Of a stretch of 64,000 bases of DNA, positions 16,345 to 25,328 are shown in pieces; position 1 is the first letter of the stretch, and each line of letters begins with the position of its first letter. Both the position numbers and the translations under genes were made by a program. The stretch comes from Neobacillus notoginsengisoli (GTDB taxonomy: Bacteria; Bacillota; Bacilli; Bacillales; Cytobacillaceae). Below the pieces are notes generated by a model. That model was given only the letters and a program-made list of their open reading frames with translations. It had not been told where the DNA came from and ran no database searches. The stretch covers positions 62,001 to 126,000 of the forward strand of contig NZ_QWEG01000008.1 of NCBI RefSeq assembly GCF_003515685.1, read 5' to 3'.

Positions 16345-16376
16345 TTTAACGGTCTTTTTCCATTTTTGCAAGCAGT

Positions 16377-16577
16377 CTATTTTTTCTTGTCCTGATCATC
16401 ATCTGTTTTATTGATTTCCTTCTTAATCTCATCAGTCAGTCCTTCGGAGGCACGCTTAAACTCCCGTATAGATCTTCCTAATGCCCGGCCGATTTCAGGC
16501 ATTTTATTAGGCCCGAACACGATAAGTGCAACGACAAGGATTAAAATCATTCCGGGTACACCGATATTGGATAGCAT
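16377..16577 (-). CDS. tatA: Sec-independent translocase protein TatA
   Basis: A 66-residue TatA/E protein. It has a short N-terminal membrane helix ([18 protein letters not shown]), the hinge [21 protein letters not shown], then an amphipathic helix and an acidic/basic tail. It forms the pore or weakened-membrane patch for export of folded proteins. The ATG at 16577 is chosen because AAGGAG lies 8 nt upstream; the longer frame from 16619 adds non-family residues. No tatC is adjacent, so it must work with a TatC encoded elsewhere. Confidence 0.92.
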   Translation of the reverse strand: MLSNIGVPGMILILVVALIVFGPNKMPEIGRALGRSIREFKRASEGLTDEIKKEINKTDDDQDKKK

Positions 16578-16688
16578 ACTCTCAACTCCTTCTGGGGGAA
16601 ATCGTATCCTGTGATACAAGACCAGTATACCTCTTCTTGTAAGAGAGGACTAGTAATGGTATTCCTGTATAATTAGGACTGAAACACA

Positions 16689-16725
16689 AAACCCGTACCC
16701 AAATGAAAATGGATACGGGCTTTCT
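16689..16725. terminator. Probable terminator
   Basis: CCCGTACCC pairs with GGATACGGG (one mismatch) across a 10-nt loop, followed by CTTTCTTTT. It lies between the tatA and ybdD genes and could act on the plus strand, or for minus-strand read-through from upstream. Confidence 0.5.
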
Positions 16726-16780
16726 TTTGCTACATTATGCAATTATAAAATTCGACCTCGTGTATAACTCAAAAAAGTTT

Positions 16781-16905
16781 TAGTATAATCCAGCTCCAGC
16801 GGCTAGGGGCTCGGGGTCTTAAGCCAATCCGTCAAGAAGGCAAAAACCGCCTTCTGGACGTCTCGTCTTAAGCCTGTCGCCCCTGACCAGCCGCTTCCGC
16901 TTTTT
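16781..16905. repeat. Long imperfect palindromic intergenic element
   Basis: About 120 bp can fold into one long hairpin. AGCGGCT..GGGGC pairs with GCCCC..AGCCGCT at the base, CTTAAG pairs with CTTAAG in the middle, and CCGTCAAGAAGGC pairs with GCCTTCTGGACG around an AAAAAC loop at the tip. The outer GC-rich arms resemble mobile palindromic repeats seen in Bacillus and Geobacillus genomes. Only one copy is in this window. Confidence 0.65.
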
Positions 16906-16908
16906 TCG

Positions 16909-17112
16909 TTAGCAGCACCTTGATACTTTTCCGCCTTTGCCGTTGTAGCGGGCGTCCTGTGCTTCGCAGAAAAATTCTTTTCTTGTTTTGACAGGCTGGC
17001 CGGGATGTTGGGCCATCATGTGTTCGACATACTTTTCATAACTCGGGACTCCTACAAGCAGTGAAATGAATTGTTTCCGGTAGGCGAGTATGTCTTTTAG
17101 TTTATTAAGCAT
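16909..17112 (-). CDS. YbdD/YjiX-family small protein linked to CstA
   Basis: A 67-residue protein of the family usually encoded right after CstA-type transporters. The signature GVPSYEKYVEHMMAQHPGQP, followed by TRKEFF, ARYNGKG and a terminal RCC, is typical. Its start overlaps the end of the cstA gene by 8 bp, so translation is probably coupled. In enterobacteria such proteins are needed for the activity of BtsT/CstA pyruvate transporters; the same role here is inference. Confidence 0.9.
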   Translation of the reverse strand: MLNKLKDILAYRKQFISLLVGVPSYEKYVEHMMAQHPGQPVKTRKEFFCEAQDARYNGKGGKVSRCC

Positions 17113-19216
17113 AACGTTTTAAGTCTCCCTCTTCGCGCGGAATATATGGTGATTCGTGCAGTTCGAGCTTATGGTTCTGGAGCACCTTGATCCAAATCCG
17201 GAGGGCTGAAATCAGGACAGCAATGACGACAACCATGAAGAATGCGCAAAGGGCGGCATCAATATAGTCGTTGAAAAGAACCTGTTTCATTTGTGCCATG
17301 TTCGCTGCGGGGGCAAGGACCTCCCCATTATCAATCGCCTGGCTGAATACCTTGGCATGGGCAAGGAAACCGATTTTCGGATTCTCATGGAAAAGCTTTT
17401 GCCAGCCGGCCGTCATCGTCACAATCAGAATCCAGGTTGTTGGAATAAGCGTCACCCATACATACGCTTTTTTGCCCATTTTGAAAAGGACCGTCGTGCC
17501 TAACAGAAGCGCAATCGCAGCCAGCATCTGGTTGGCGATACCGAACAGCGGCCAAAGTGTATTGATGCCGCCGAGTGGATCAATAACCCCTTGATACAGG
17601 AAGTAGCCCCAGAATGTGACGCAAAGTGTTGTCGCGATGATATTCGGGATTAGGGCATCTGTTTTTGCAAAAGGCTTGTACACATTGCCGAGCAGATCCT
17701 GAATAATAAAGCGGCCGACCCGTGTTCCGGCATCAATCGTTGTTAAAATGAACAAAGCTTCAAAGAGGATGGCGAAATGGTACCAGAACGCCATCAGCGC
17801 TTTTCCGCCAATGACCTCAGAGAAAATGTAAGCCATCCCAATTGCGAGGGTAGGCGCTCCCCCTGTTCGGGAAAGGATCGTTTGCTCTCCGACATCATTG
17901 GCAAGCGCGGTTAAATCGTCAGGCGTGATCGTGAATCCCATCGCGGAAACGGCAGTTGCAGCCTGAACGGCATCTGTCCCAATCACGGCTGGAGGGCTGT
18001 TGATCGCAAAATAAATCCCTGGCGTCAGCACGCAGGCCGCAATCATCGCCATGACAGCGACGAACGATTCCGTCAGCATCGCGCCATAGCCGATTGGCTG
18101 GGCATGTGATTCACGCTCAATCATTTTCGGCGTTGTACCCGACGAAATGAGTGAGTGGAAACCGGAAACGGCTCCGCAGGCAATCGTGATAAACAGGAAC
18201 GGGAACAAGTTGCCTGCGAATACCGGGCCTGTTCCATCAATAAACTTCGTCACGCCCGGCATTTGCAAATCAGGTGCAACGATCAGAATGCCAAGGGCCA
18301 GTCCGAAAATAACCCCTATTTTCAGGAACGTACTCAAATAATCACGAGGCGCCAGCAGCATCCAGACTGGAAGGACGGATGCTATGAAGCCGTAAACAAT
18401 CATCATGATGGCGATTGCTTCGCCTGAAAACGTAAACATTTTTGCGAACTCGGCATGCTGGGAAACGTATTGCCCTCCATAAATGGAGAGGAGGAGCAGG
18501 ATTCCCCCCATAATCGAGGCTTCGCCAACCCGGCCCGGGCGAATATAGCGCATATAAAAGCCCATCAGGACCGCGATTGGGATCGTTGCCGCAATCGTGA
18601 ACATTCCCCACGGGCTTCCTACGAGTGCTTTTACAACAACCAATGCCAATACGGCCAATAATATAATCATAATTCCTAAAATGCCGACCATGGCGATGAT
18701 TCCTGTAATCGGGCCGATTTCTTCCTTAATCATTTCCCCAAGCGATTTTCCGTTGCGGCGCATCGAGCCGAACAGAATGATAAAATCCTGGATCGCGCCT
18801 GCGAGGACAACCCCGACGACAATCCACAGTGTTCCCGGCAAATACCCCATTTGGGCGGCAAGAATTGGTCCAACAAGCGGACCGGCCCCGGCAATGGCGG
18901 CAAAATGGTGCCCGAACAGTACCCATTTGTTTGTCGGGACATAGTCTTTTCCATCGTTGTTGACTTCCGCCGGCGTTTTTCGGTTATCATCCAGCTCGAA
19001 CACTTTACTGGCGATAAACTTGCTGTAGAACCGATAAGCGACTGCGTACACACAAATGGCTGCGGTGACAAGCCAGATGGCATTGATTGTCTCCCCATTA
19101 TTCAGTGCAAGAACCCCAAATGCCGCAGCCCCCAAAGCAGATACCAAACCCCAAACTATAATCGATTTTAACGCCTTGATAACATTTCCCCACCTTTTCA
19201 ATAGTCTGTCATACAA
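17105..19216 (-). CDS. cstA: Carbon starvation protein CstA (pyruvate/peptide transporter family)
   Basis: A 703-residue polytopic membrane protein of the CstA family, close in length to the E. coli protein (about 701). It begins with a hydrophobic core (SIIVWGLVSALGAAAFG) and has about 16-18 membrane segments. Conserved blocks include NDGKDYVPTNKWVLFGHHFA and GAGPLVGPILAAQMGYLPG. CstA proteins import pyruvate or peptides during starvation. The start is uncertain: the frame opens at a TTG (19216) without a clear ribosome binding site. AAGGTGGGG lies just before IKALKS, suggesting a later, possibly non-standard start. It overlaps the ybdD-type gene, which completes a two-gene operon. Confidence 0.92.
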   Translation of the reverse strand: MYDRLLKRWGNVIKALKSIIVWGLVSALGAAAFGVLALNNGETINAIWLVTAAICVYAVAYRFYSKFIASKVFELDDNRKTPAEVNNDGKDYVPTNKWVLFGHHFAAIAGAGPLVGPILAAQMGYLPGTLWIVVGVVLAGAIQDFIILFGSMRRNGKSLGEMIKEEIGPITGIIAMVGILGIMIILLAVLALVVVKALVGSPWGMFTIAATIPIAVLMGFYMRYIRPGRVGEASIMGGILLLLSIYGGQYVSQHAEFAKMFTFSGEAIAIMMIVYGFIASVLPVWMLLAPRDYLSTFLKIGVIFGLALGILIVAPDLQMPGVTKFIDGTGPVFAGNLFPFLFITIACGAVSGFHSLISSGTTPKMIERESHAQPIGYGAMLTESFVAVMAMIAACVLTPGIYFAINSPPAVIGTDAVQAATAVSAMGFTITPDDLTALANDVGEQTILSRTGGAPTLAIGMAYIFSEVIGGKALMAFWYHFAILFEALFILTTIDAGTRVGRFIIQDLLGNVYKPFAKTDALIPNIIATTLCVTFWGYFLYQGVIDPLGGINTLWPLFGIANQMLAAIALLLGTTVLFKMGKKAYVWVTLIPTTWILIVTMTAGWQKLFHENPKIGFLAHAKVFSQAIDNGEVLAPAANMAQMKQVLFNDYIDAALCAFFMVVVIAVLISALRIWIKVLQNHKLELHESPYIPREEGDLKRYA

Positions 19217-19332
19217 AAAGTATTATATTGTACAATTCAGAATTTTTAAATAAAAATGATTTATTTTATCAAAATATTTTTGATTGGTGTCTTTTGTTGT
19301 TATTTTTGCAAAAGGGTATCATGCCTTGGAAA

Positions 19333-19436
19333 GGTGCATATGATTAGGATTTTGGTGCAAATCGTCACAGTTTGGGTGCATATCTTCGGAATAGGGTGCA
19401 TATCGTCACAATTTAGGTGCGAATTGCCACAAGTTC
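19333..19436. repeat. 20-21-bp tandem array, GGTGCATATCGTCACA type
   Basis: Units beginning GGTGCA or GGTGCG start at 19333, 19354, 19375, 19395 and 19416. The best-conserved unit is GGTGCATATCGTCACAATTT. The array lies between cstA and the terminator at 19445. Confidence 0.8.
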
Positions 19437-19444
19437 TGTCATGT

Positions 19445-19488
19445 AAAAAGGATTCACACCTGAAACTAGTAGGCGTGAATCCTTTTTC
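19445..19488. terminator. Bidirectional terminator, end of the Mo-hydroxylase operon
   Basis: AAAAAGGATTCAC pairs with GTGAATCCTTTTT, 13 bp, perfect. It can stop minus-strand transcripts coming from the operon that ends at 19814. Confidence 0.85.
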
Positions 19489-19564
19489 TTGTCATTATTC
19501 AGCAAAACATGGACGTACCCTTTAAGGGAGTTTATCATTTAAAAAAATATTGAACCGAACGAGG

Positions 19565-19812
19565 TGGGTGGCCAAGGTTAACTAGTTAAATAGGATGGTT
19601 TTATACGTAGTTACGGATAGTAATTAGATACTAATAAGAGTATAAATATAGTGAATAAGTGCTAGAACATAACTATATGCCAATAGCCATCCTCAGAGGC
19701 TAACTAGTTATTTTGCTGATTTTTTCAAAAAAGGGCTAGTAAGGTGTCTGTATTAGACTAGTCATTTTCCTTAAAGAAAGCCTGTAACCTTTTAAATAAC
19801 TAGCAAAACCTC
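19565..19812. repeat. CTAG-rich intergenic element, copy A
   Basis: This stretch holds seven CTAG tetranucleotides in about 250 bp, a sequence usually rare in bacterial genes. It matches the element at 55458-55712 over several blocks: TAGTTAC, TAGTAATTAG, TAGTGAATAAGTG, CCTCAGAGGCT and CTAGTTA followed by TTTTTT and CAAAAA. The two copies are diverged but collinear. It lies between the Mo-hydroxylase operon and its terminator, so it is probably in the 3' untranslated region. Confidence 0.7.
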
Positions 19813-19813
19813 A

Positions 19814-20311
19814 CTAGTTCTCGCCCGTTTGATTTCGTTGCACTGCCGGCTCCTCGCCTAAAACAGACAAAACCGCTTCTCTGATCTCCCTATACCCGGT
19901 ACATCTGCAAATATTGGATTCTAGCCAGTCCTTCAACACAGCATCGTCTGCATCAGGCTTCGTTTCCACAAGGGCCTGGCAGTTCATTAGGAAACCTGAG
20001 GTGCAGTAACCGCATTGAAAGGCGAATTTTTCGACGAAAGCCCTCTGAATCGGCGTATCCTTTAAGCCTTCAATTGTCGTAATTTCCTTCCCCGTACCTT
20101 CAACAGCGAGCATCAGGCATGATTTTTGCGGGATGCCGTCAACGATGACCGTGCACGCCCCGCAATCCCCATTCAGGCAGCCGGGCTTCGAGCCGGTTAA
20201 GCCGAGCTGGCCTCGAATCACATAAAGTAACGTATCGGCTGGCCTGACAATCACCGACGTCGCTTCGGAATTTACCGAAAGCAGGAGATTAACTTTGGGA
20301 TTCGGAGCCAT
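19814..20311 (-). CDS. Molybdenum hydroxylase 2Fe-2S subunit (XDH/CODH family)
   Basis: A 165-residue subunit with two [2Fe-2S] clusters that passes electrons from the molybdenum site to FAD. The N-terminal plant-ferredoxin-type cluster is GCLNGDCGACTVIVDG. The C-terminal four-helix domain has QCGYCTSGF and NICRCTGYR. The ATG at 20311 is chosen because GGAGGG lies 8 nt upstream and the longer frame adds no conserved residues. It overlaps the end of the FAD-subunit gene by 23 bp. It is the last gene of the five-gene operon and corresponds to PucE/CoxS/XdhC-type small subunits. Confidence 0.92.
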   Translation of the reverse strand: MAPNPKVNLLLSVNSEATSVIVRPADTLLYVIRGQLGLTGSKPGCLNGDCGACTVIVDGIPQKSCLMLAVEGTGKEITTIEGLKDTPIQRAFVEKFAFQCGYCTSGFLMNCQALVETKPDADDAVLKDWLESNICRCTGYREIREAVLSVLGEEPAVQRNQTGEN

Positions 20312-21149
20312 CCTGTTTGCCCTCCAATTCGCGAATGGCATCTGCCATCATATTTTTCAATACATACTTACGAAATTCTGAAGAACCTTCGACATCATCA
20401 AGAATGGGTGAAGGGAGGGCTCCCATCGCTCTTTCGGCTCTTTCCTCCACAGAAGGACCCTGTTCATTCAGTACACTCTCCAACTCCGAAGAACGGAACG
20501 GAAAGGGGCACAGTCCGCTTATGGCCATTCTGATTTCCCCGTCCTTTTTCAAAGCGGCCAAGGTAATGAGCGGATAGCCGACATCCCACTGCTTCCGCCT
20601 TTTTTGCGTAAAATACGGAAGGGTTGCAAAATCTTTTTCTATCAAAATGTTAAACACAAAATCTCCATCTTTTAAGAGAATGTTCTGGTTGAACACTGTC
20701 AGGATCGGTTTGTAGGAAAGCCCGTCGCGGCCGAAGACTCCAACAAGGCAGTCCGTAAGCAGCAAAGGCAGGACGGCTTCGCGGTAAAAAATCTTCCCGC
20801 AAATATTTCCGGCAAGGGTAATCTTATTGCGGGCCGTCCGGTCGGCGATTTCACTGACAGTTTTGCTAAGCAGGGGAAACAGGGGGTGTTCGCTTATCGA
20901 CGTCAATGTCGTTCCCCCGCCAATGACCAAATACTTGTCATGGGAAAAAGCCCCTTCATATCCGGGAATCCCTTTCAAATCAATGACGGCATCTGCATAA
21001 TCCAAGCCGATGCGCCCGAGTGTGATCAGTTCGGTTCCTCCTGAGAAGTAAAAGGGAACTGCTCCCCCTAATTTAACGTTTTCAAAAATTCCAACCGCTT
21101 CCTGGGCTGTAGTTGGTTTTGAATAGCGGAAATTAAACGGTAACATCAT
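20289..21149 (-). CDS. Molybdenum hydroxylase FAD-binding subunit
   Basis: A 286-residue FAD subunit of the xanthine dehydrogenase/CO dehydrogenase family. It begins LPFNFRYSKPTTAQEAV. The flavin-binding segments are FYFSGGTELI near residue 34 and a second glycine-rich region, GGGTTLTSISEHP, with ITLAGNICGK following. It transfers electrons from the iron-sulfur subunit to an acceptor. The start overlaps the large-subunit gene by 17 bp and its end overlaps the 2Fe-2S gene, so the three are translationally coupled. Confidence 0.92.
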   Translation of the reverse strand: MMLPFNFRYSKPTTAQEAVGIFENVKLGGAVPFYFSGGTELITLGRIGLDYADAVIDLKGIPGYEGAFSHDKYLVIGGGTTLTSISEHPLFPLLSKTVSEIADRTARNKITLAGNICGKIFYREAVLPLLLTDCLVGVFGRDGLSYKPILTVFNQNILLKDGDFVFNILIEKDFATLPYFTQKRRKQWDVGYPLITLAALKKDGEIRMAISGLCPFPFRSSELESVLNEQGPSVEERAERAMGALPSPILDDVEGSSEFRKYVLKNMMADAIRELEGKQDGSESQS

Positions 21150-23472
21150 TCATTCCCCCTGAAGCGCGCCATAAAAGTTCCGGAATCAATGGGAGGTTTT
21201 GCAGCTGAACACCCAATGCCGTAGACAGGCAGTTCCCAAGCGCGGCAGGCATGCCGAGCAGCCCGTGTTCCCCGCCGCCCCTCGAACCATATGGACCGGC
21301 CAAATGGGGGGTTTCCACAAACTCAACAACATATTCGGGCTGTTCCCCGAAGTGAAGCGGCCGATACGTTCTCAGCTGCGGATTCAACACTCTTCCATCC
21401 GTATCAAAAATAAACGATTCTCTCCCGCCAAAGGCAATCCCCATGCTCATCGCCCCCATCACTTGGCCAAGAAGAGCTTTCTCGTTCAACACTGTCCCGA
21501 AATCTAAAACAGCGTACGCTTTCAAAATCCTGTACGTAAAATCCCTTGTATCCAATTCGAGTTCGATGCCCTCGGCGCCGACTGTCCACTCGGGTCCCGG
21601 CCTTCCCTTGCCTGTCTCCCGATCCAACTTGGTGATCCAATTGGATGTATAATATCCTGTCGCGACGATTTGCCCGCCGAGAGTTTCCCCATTCGGGAAC
21701 TGATATCCATAGGCGAGATCTTTTACGTCCATGCTGATTGTCGGGTCGTCGATATAATAAACCTTTTCATGGGCAACCTCGAGGTCATGCGAATTGACCC
21801 GCAAAATACAGGAGGCACGTTCTTTTATTTGCCGGATGGCATCCTCGGCTGCTGCCAGGACCGCTCTTCCGCCCATCAATGTTCCCCGGCTGCCGACTGT
21901 TTTCCAATGCTCGGGCGTCGTCTGTGTATCGATCGTCATTTTGACATGGATTTTGTCGATGGGCATTTTCATCCGTTCCGCCAAAATTTGCGCCAGGACT
22001 GTTTTCGTGCCCGTGCCAAGCTCAACGACTCCGGACATGAGGTTGATGCTCCCATCGGAATTAAACGTTAAAATGGCGCCCGACGTTGCATTCGTGTCAA
22101 AAGTGGACGTCTTCCAAATGCAGCATGCTCCTTTTGCCCTGATCAAGCGGCCTTTCCTCTCGACTTTCGGTTCGCCGTCCCAGTTCATCAGCTCCTTCAG
22201 CCTGTCGATGCAGCGCGGGAGATTCCCAACCGTGCTCCGATTCAGCAGAACCTGAGTCGGTGTCGTGTCCCCGGGCATGATCGAATTTTTGCGCCGGAGT
22301 TCAAGAGGATCCATCGCCAACTTCTCCGCAAGCACATCCATCGTCCGCTCAAAGGCGAAATGGACCTCGGCATGGCTGTAGCCCCTGAAGGCGCTGGCAT
22401 ATGGATGATTCGTATACATGCAATACGAATCGCAATAAATATGTTCAATATCGTAAGGGCCGGTACAGTCCACCGCCCCCGCGCGGCTAATGTCCACCGC
22501 CTTATCGGAATAGGCTCCCCCGTCCCAGAGATACTGGATTTCCGCCGCCTTCAGCATGCCGTCTTTCCTCGCGCCAAGCTTGACCGTTGCATCGAGGCCG
22601 ATGTGGCAGGGAGAAGTAATCATATCTTCCTCACGTGAATTAAAAAGCTTGACCGGCCTTCCACCGACTGCCTTCGAGGCCAGGTACGCAATGACCTCGA
22701 GCTGGACTGCCGCCTTCCCGCCGTATGCCCCGCCGACAAGGGGGGTATAAACAATCACCCTGCCAGGATCGATATCGAAATACCATTTAAACAGCTTTTT
22801 GATGGCAAAAGGGGCCTGGGATGTCGTCGTGATGCGGACGTACCCGTCAGGAAGGATTTCGGCAATTGATACCCTCGTTTCCATCGCAACATGGTCTGAC
22901 GGCCTGAACGAAATTTGGAACTCTGCCGTAACCTCGCTCTCCTGGAAGCCCTTTTGGATATCGCCTTTCCTAATTTTGTCGAGGTTAGCAACATTTGTAC
23001 CCGGAATTGGATAGACGCCTGGGGGCTTTTCATAATCGCCTAATTTTTCATGAACGAGGAGGGCGTCTTTTTGAAAAGCTTCACTCGGCGAGTTGACAAC
23101 CGGAAGCGGCTCATAGGTTACTCTTATTAAATCGGCGGCTTGTTTTGCCTGGACCGGTGTCTCAGCGACCACGACAGCAACCGGCTCGCCATGATATCGG
23201 ACTCGTTTATAAGCAATCGGCGAGCGGTCCTTGATTTCCTCCCCGACGAGCGGAAACGGTTCATTTCCTAAAATCACCTTCACACCCGGAACCTTCCGCG
23301 CTTCCGAAAAGTCCATGCCGATAATGTTGGCATGGGCATAGGGGCTGATGGCCATCCTGGCATGAAGTGTGCTTTTTTCCTGAAAGTCGTTTGTGTACTT
23401 GGCTCTTCCGGTCACTTTATCATTCGCTTCCTTGCGGATGACGCTTTTTCCGATTACCTCCAATGCAACCAC
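21133..23472 (-). CDS. Molybdenum hydroxylase large (molybdopterin) subunit
   Basis: A 779-residue molybdopterin-cytosine-dinucleotide subunit of the xanthine dehydrogenase/CO dehydrogenase large-chain family. The N-terminal domain starts GKSVIRKEANDKVTGRAKY. Cofactor-binding glycine-rich regions include PLVGGAYGGKAAVQLEV and GVVELGTGTKTVLAQ. The catalytic glutamate is expected in GGGEHGLLG near the C-terminus. The substrate cannot be assigned: the AYGGK segment lacks the CO-dehydrogenase cysteine loop and no purine genes are nearby. It follows the MobA-like gene by 9 bp. Confidence 0.92.
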   Translation of the reverse strand: MVALEVIGKSVIRKEANDKVTGRAKYTNDFQEKSTLHARMAISPYAHANIIGMDFSEARKVPGVKVILGNEPFPLVGEEIKDRSPIAYKRVRYHGEPVAVVVAETPVQAKQAADLIRVTYEPLPVVNSPSEAFQKDALLVHEKLGDYEKPPGVYPIPGTNVANLDKIRKGDIQKGFQESEVTAEFQISFRPSDHVAMETRVSIAEILPDGYVRITTTSQAPFAIKKLFKWYFDIDPGRVIVYTPLVGGAYGGKAAVQLEVIAYLASKAVGGRPVKLFNSREEDMITSPCHIGLDATVKLGARKDGMLKAAEIQYLWDGGAYSDKAVDISRAGAVDCTGPYDIEHIYCDSYCMYTNHPYASAFRGYSHAEVHFAFERTMDVLAEKLAMDPLELRRKNSIMPGDTTPTQVLLNRSTVGNLPRCIDRLKELMNWDGEPKVERKGRLIRAKGACCIWKTSTFDTNATSGAILTFNSDGSINLMSGVVELGTGTKTVLAQILAERMKMPIDKIHVKMTIDTQTTPEHWKTVGSRGTLMGGRAVLAAAEDAIRQIKERASCILRVNSHDLEVAHEKVYYIDDPTISMDVKDLAYGYQFPNGETLGGQIVATGYYTSNWITKLDRETGKGRPGPEWTVGAEGIELELDTRDFTYRILKAYAVLDFGTVLNEKALLGQVMGAMSMGIAFGGRESFIFDTDGRVLNPQLRTYRPLHFGEQPEYVVEFVETPHLAGPYGSRGGGEHGLLGMPAALGNCLSTALGVQLQNLPLIPELLWRASGGMNDVTV

Positions 23473-23481
23473 CCACCCTCA

Positions 23482-24099
23482 TCAGCGGAATTTTTCCATC
23501 AAAGAATGATAATCTTCCTTTGTGTCTATATCACAAAATAAAAGTGGTACCCGAAAATCAATCGTTTTTCCTCGTGTCCTAAATTCCTTTCGCACAAAGG
23601 CTCGAAGCCCCTGGTCTTCACCAAGCTTTTCAACATAACGGAAACATTCACTCGAGAACAAGATGGGGGGCTTGGCAAAACCTTCATCCCCTTCAGCTCC
23701 TATAAAAAGGGAAGGGGCGCTTTGATAGCAATCTATTAATTTATTGATGACCTCACTTCGAACAAATGGCTGATCTGCAAGAAGGACCATTGCAGCATCC
23801 GCACCTGAAACCGCCGCATGTTTCACTCCGTACTTAAGGGATGAACCGAGGCCCTGTTCCGCATCTGGGCACTCAAGCAGCGACCATCTTTCTTTTGCCG
23901 GATATAAAAAAAAGGAAGCCTGAAGCCAATCCAGCTTATCTCCCAAAGCAGTTACGATGAATATGTGGTCCAATTTTGAGATAAGAGCTTGGTTAAGGGC
24001 TATGCTGCCAAGCGGAACTCCGCCAAGCGGAAGCTTCCGTTTATCAGCTCCCATCCGCCTGCTTTTGCCGGCAGCCAGATAAATTCCAAAGATCTTCAT
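23482..24099 (-). CDS. MobA-like nucleotidyltransferase (molybdopterin cytidylyltransferase, PucB/MocA type)
   Basis: A 205-residue nucleotidyltransferase that converts molybdopterin to the CMP form used by this hydroxylase family. The NTP-binding motif is GIYLAAGKSRRMGADKRKLP at residues 4-23, followed by PDAEQGLGSSLKYGV and the metal-binding LLADQPFV. The ATG at 24099 is chosen since the protein then begins at this motif; the longer frame (24210) is upstream-gene sequence in another frame. It overlaps the XdhC-type gene by 4 bp (ATGA). Confidence 0.9.
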   Translation of the reverse strand: MKIFGIYLAAGKSRRMGADKRKLPLGGVPLGSIALNQALISKLDHIFIVTALGDKLDWLQASFFLYPAKERWSLLECPDAEQGLGSSLKYGVKHAAVSGADAAMVLLADQPFVRSEVINKLIDCYQSAPSLFIGAEGDEGFAKPPILFSSECFRYVEKLGEDQGLRAFVRKEFRTRGKTIDFRVPLLFCDIDTKEDYHSLMEKFR

Positions 24100-25199
24100 C
24101 TCCCAGTTTCCTTTTCGCGGAGCATGGCGATCATCTCGGCAACAATGCTCACGGCGATTTCCTCCGGCCCTTGTGCGCCAATTGAAAACCCGGCTGGCGA
24201 ACGAAGCCACTCCGGTTTTCGTGCGCCTTTAAGCAGACGGGCTGTCCTGTCGGCAGGTCCAAGTACTCCGAGATAGGTTAAAGGTCCATTTTGCAAAATT
24301 CCTTCGATAAGAGTTTGATCCTTCTGGAATTGGTGAGTCATAACAAGCGCGAAATCTTCTCGTGTTAAGGAAATTTTCCTCCATATTTGCTCCGACGAAC
24401 CTGTAACCAGTCTGGCCGCTTCAGGAAAGAATTCTTCCGTGCAGAGAGCAGGGCGCCAGTCTGCAACCGTAACATTGAACCCAGTTCGCGCCGCAAGTGA
24501 AACAACCGGCCTCGCATCCTCACCCGCCCCGAAAACAATTAATCTAGGCCTTGGAGAGAGGCGATGGATAAAATAGTGTGTGTCTGTTTTGTTGTCATAA
24601 TAGAGACCCGTTTTCAAGATTGGCGCGTCTATTATTCGATAAGGGTGAAGCACGGTTGCCAAAAATGGCGCGTCTGCTTTGTTGTGATAACCAAACCCGG
24701 TTACAAAATTTGAAAGGCGGGGTTCGTCTAAGTTCCATTCGCTGCCTTTTGCCAGCTCGTCTTCCATGACAAAAAAGTCATCCAAAATTTCAAAGTCGCG
24801 GCTGAGCTGAATCACCCTTGTAACAGTCTTTTTCCGATCAAGGAATTTTTTCGCTTTTATAAGATTTGAGAGCAATGTCCCTTTAACCGGCTCAATCAGA
24901 ATCGTTATAACCCCGTTGCAACCGGCGCCCCGGCCCCAGGAAAAGTCATCTTCAGCAGAAGTATCGTATTTGATTGTATAAGCTTCGCCTGAATCAATAA
25001 CCTTTTTAGCCCGTTCCGCTACATCCTCCTCAAGGCAGCCCGCTGAAAGCATCCCGACTTTTGATCCGTCCTCGAAGATGAGCATTGTGGCCCCTTCCTT
25101 CCTGTAGGCGGAACCTGTCACATCAATGATTGTAGCCAGTGCCATTTGGCGATGGGGCGATTGGACCACGATATCGAGCAAATGATTGAAAGTATCCAT
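24096..25199 (-). CDS. XdhC/CoxI-family maturation factor (PucA type)
   Basis: A 367-residue XdhC-family protein that binds the molybdenum cofactor and inserts it, with sulfuration, into xanthine-dehydrogenase-type enzymes. The N-terminal XdhC domain has ALATIIDVTGSAYRKEGATM and GCLEEDVAERA. The C-terminal Rossmann domain begins RLIVFGAGEDARPV. The ATG at 25199 has GGGAGA 5 nt upstream; the ATG at 25223 adds MAQKREKL and has a weaker site. It is first of the operon, in the order maturation, MobA-like, Mo, FAD and FeS subunits, similar to the puc operon of B. subtilis but with the Mo and FAD genes exchanged. Confidence 0.9.
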   Translation of the reverse strand: MDTFNHLLDIVVQSPHRQMALATIIDVTGSAYRKEGATMLIFEDGSKVGMLSAGCLEEDVAERAKKVIDSGEAYTIKYDTSAEDDFSWGRGAGCNGVITILIEPVKGTLLSNLIKAKKFLDRKKTVTRVIQLSRDFEILDDFFVMEDELAKGSEWNLDEPRLSNFVTGFGYHNKADAPFLATVLHPYRIIDAPILKTGLYYDNKTDTHYFIHRLSPRPRLIVFGAGEDARPVVSLAARTGFNVTVADWRPALCTEEFFPEAARLVTGSSEQIWRKISLTREDFALVMTHQFQKDQTLIEGILQNGPLTYLGVLGPADRTARLLKGARKPEWLRSPAGFSIGAQGPEEIAVSIVAEMIAMLREKETGR

Positions 25200-25328
25200 C
25201 AGTTTCTCCCGCTTTTGTGCCATATCACATCTCTATATGGATATTCTCTTTTGCAAAAATTTATCCCACTGTTAAGAGGAGGAAACTGCCGCCCATGGTG
25301 ATGCTGCACGCCAAACTATTGCTTAGAA

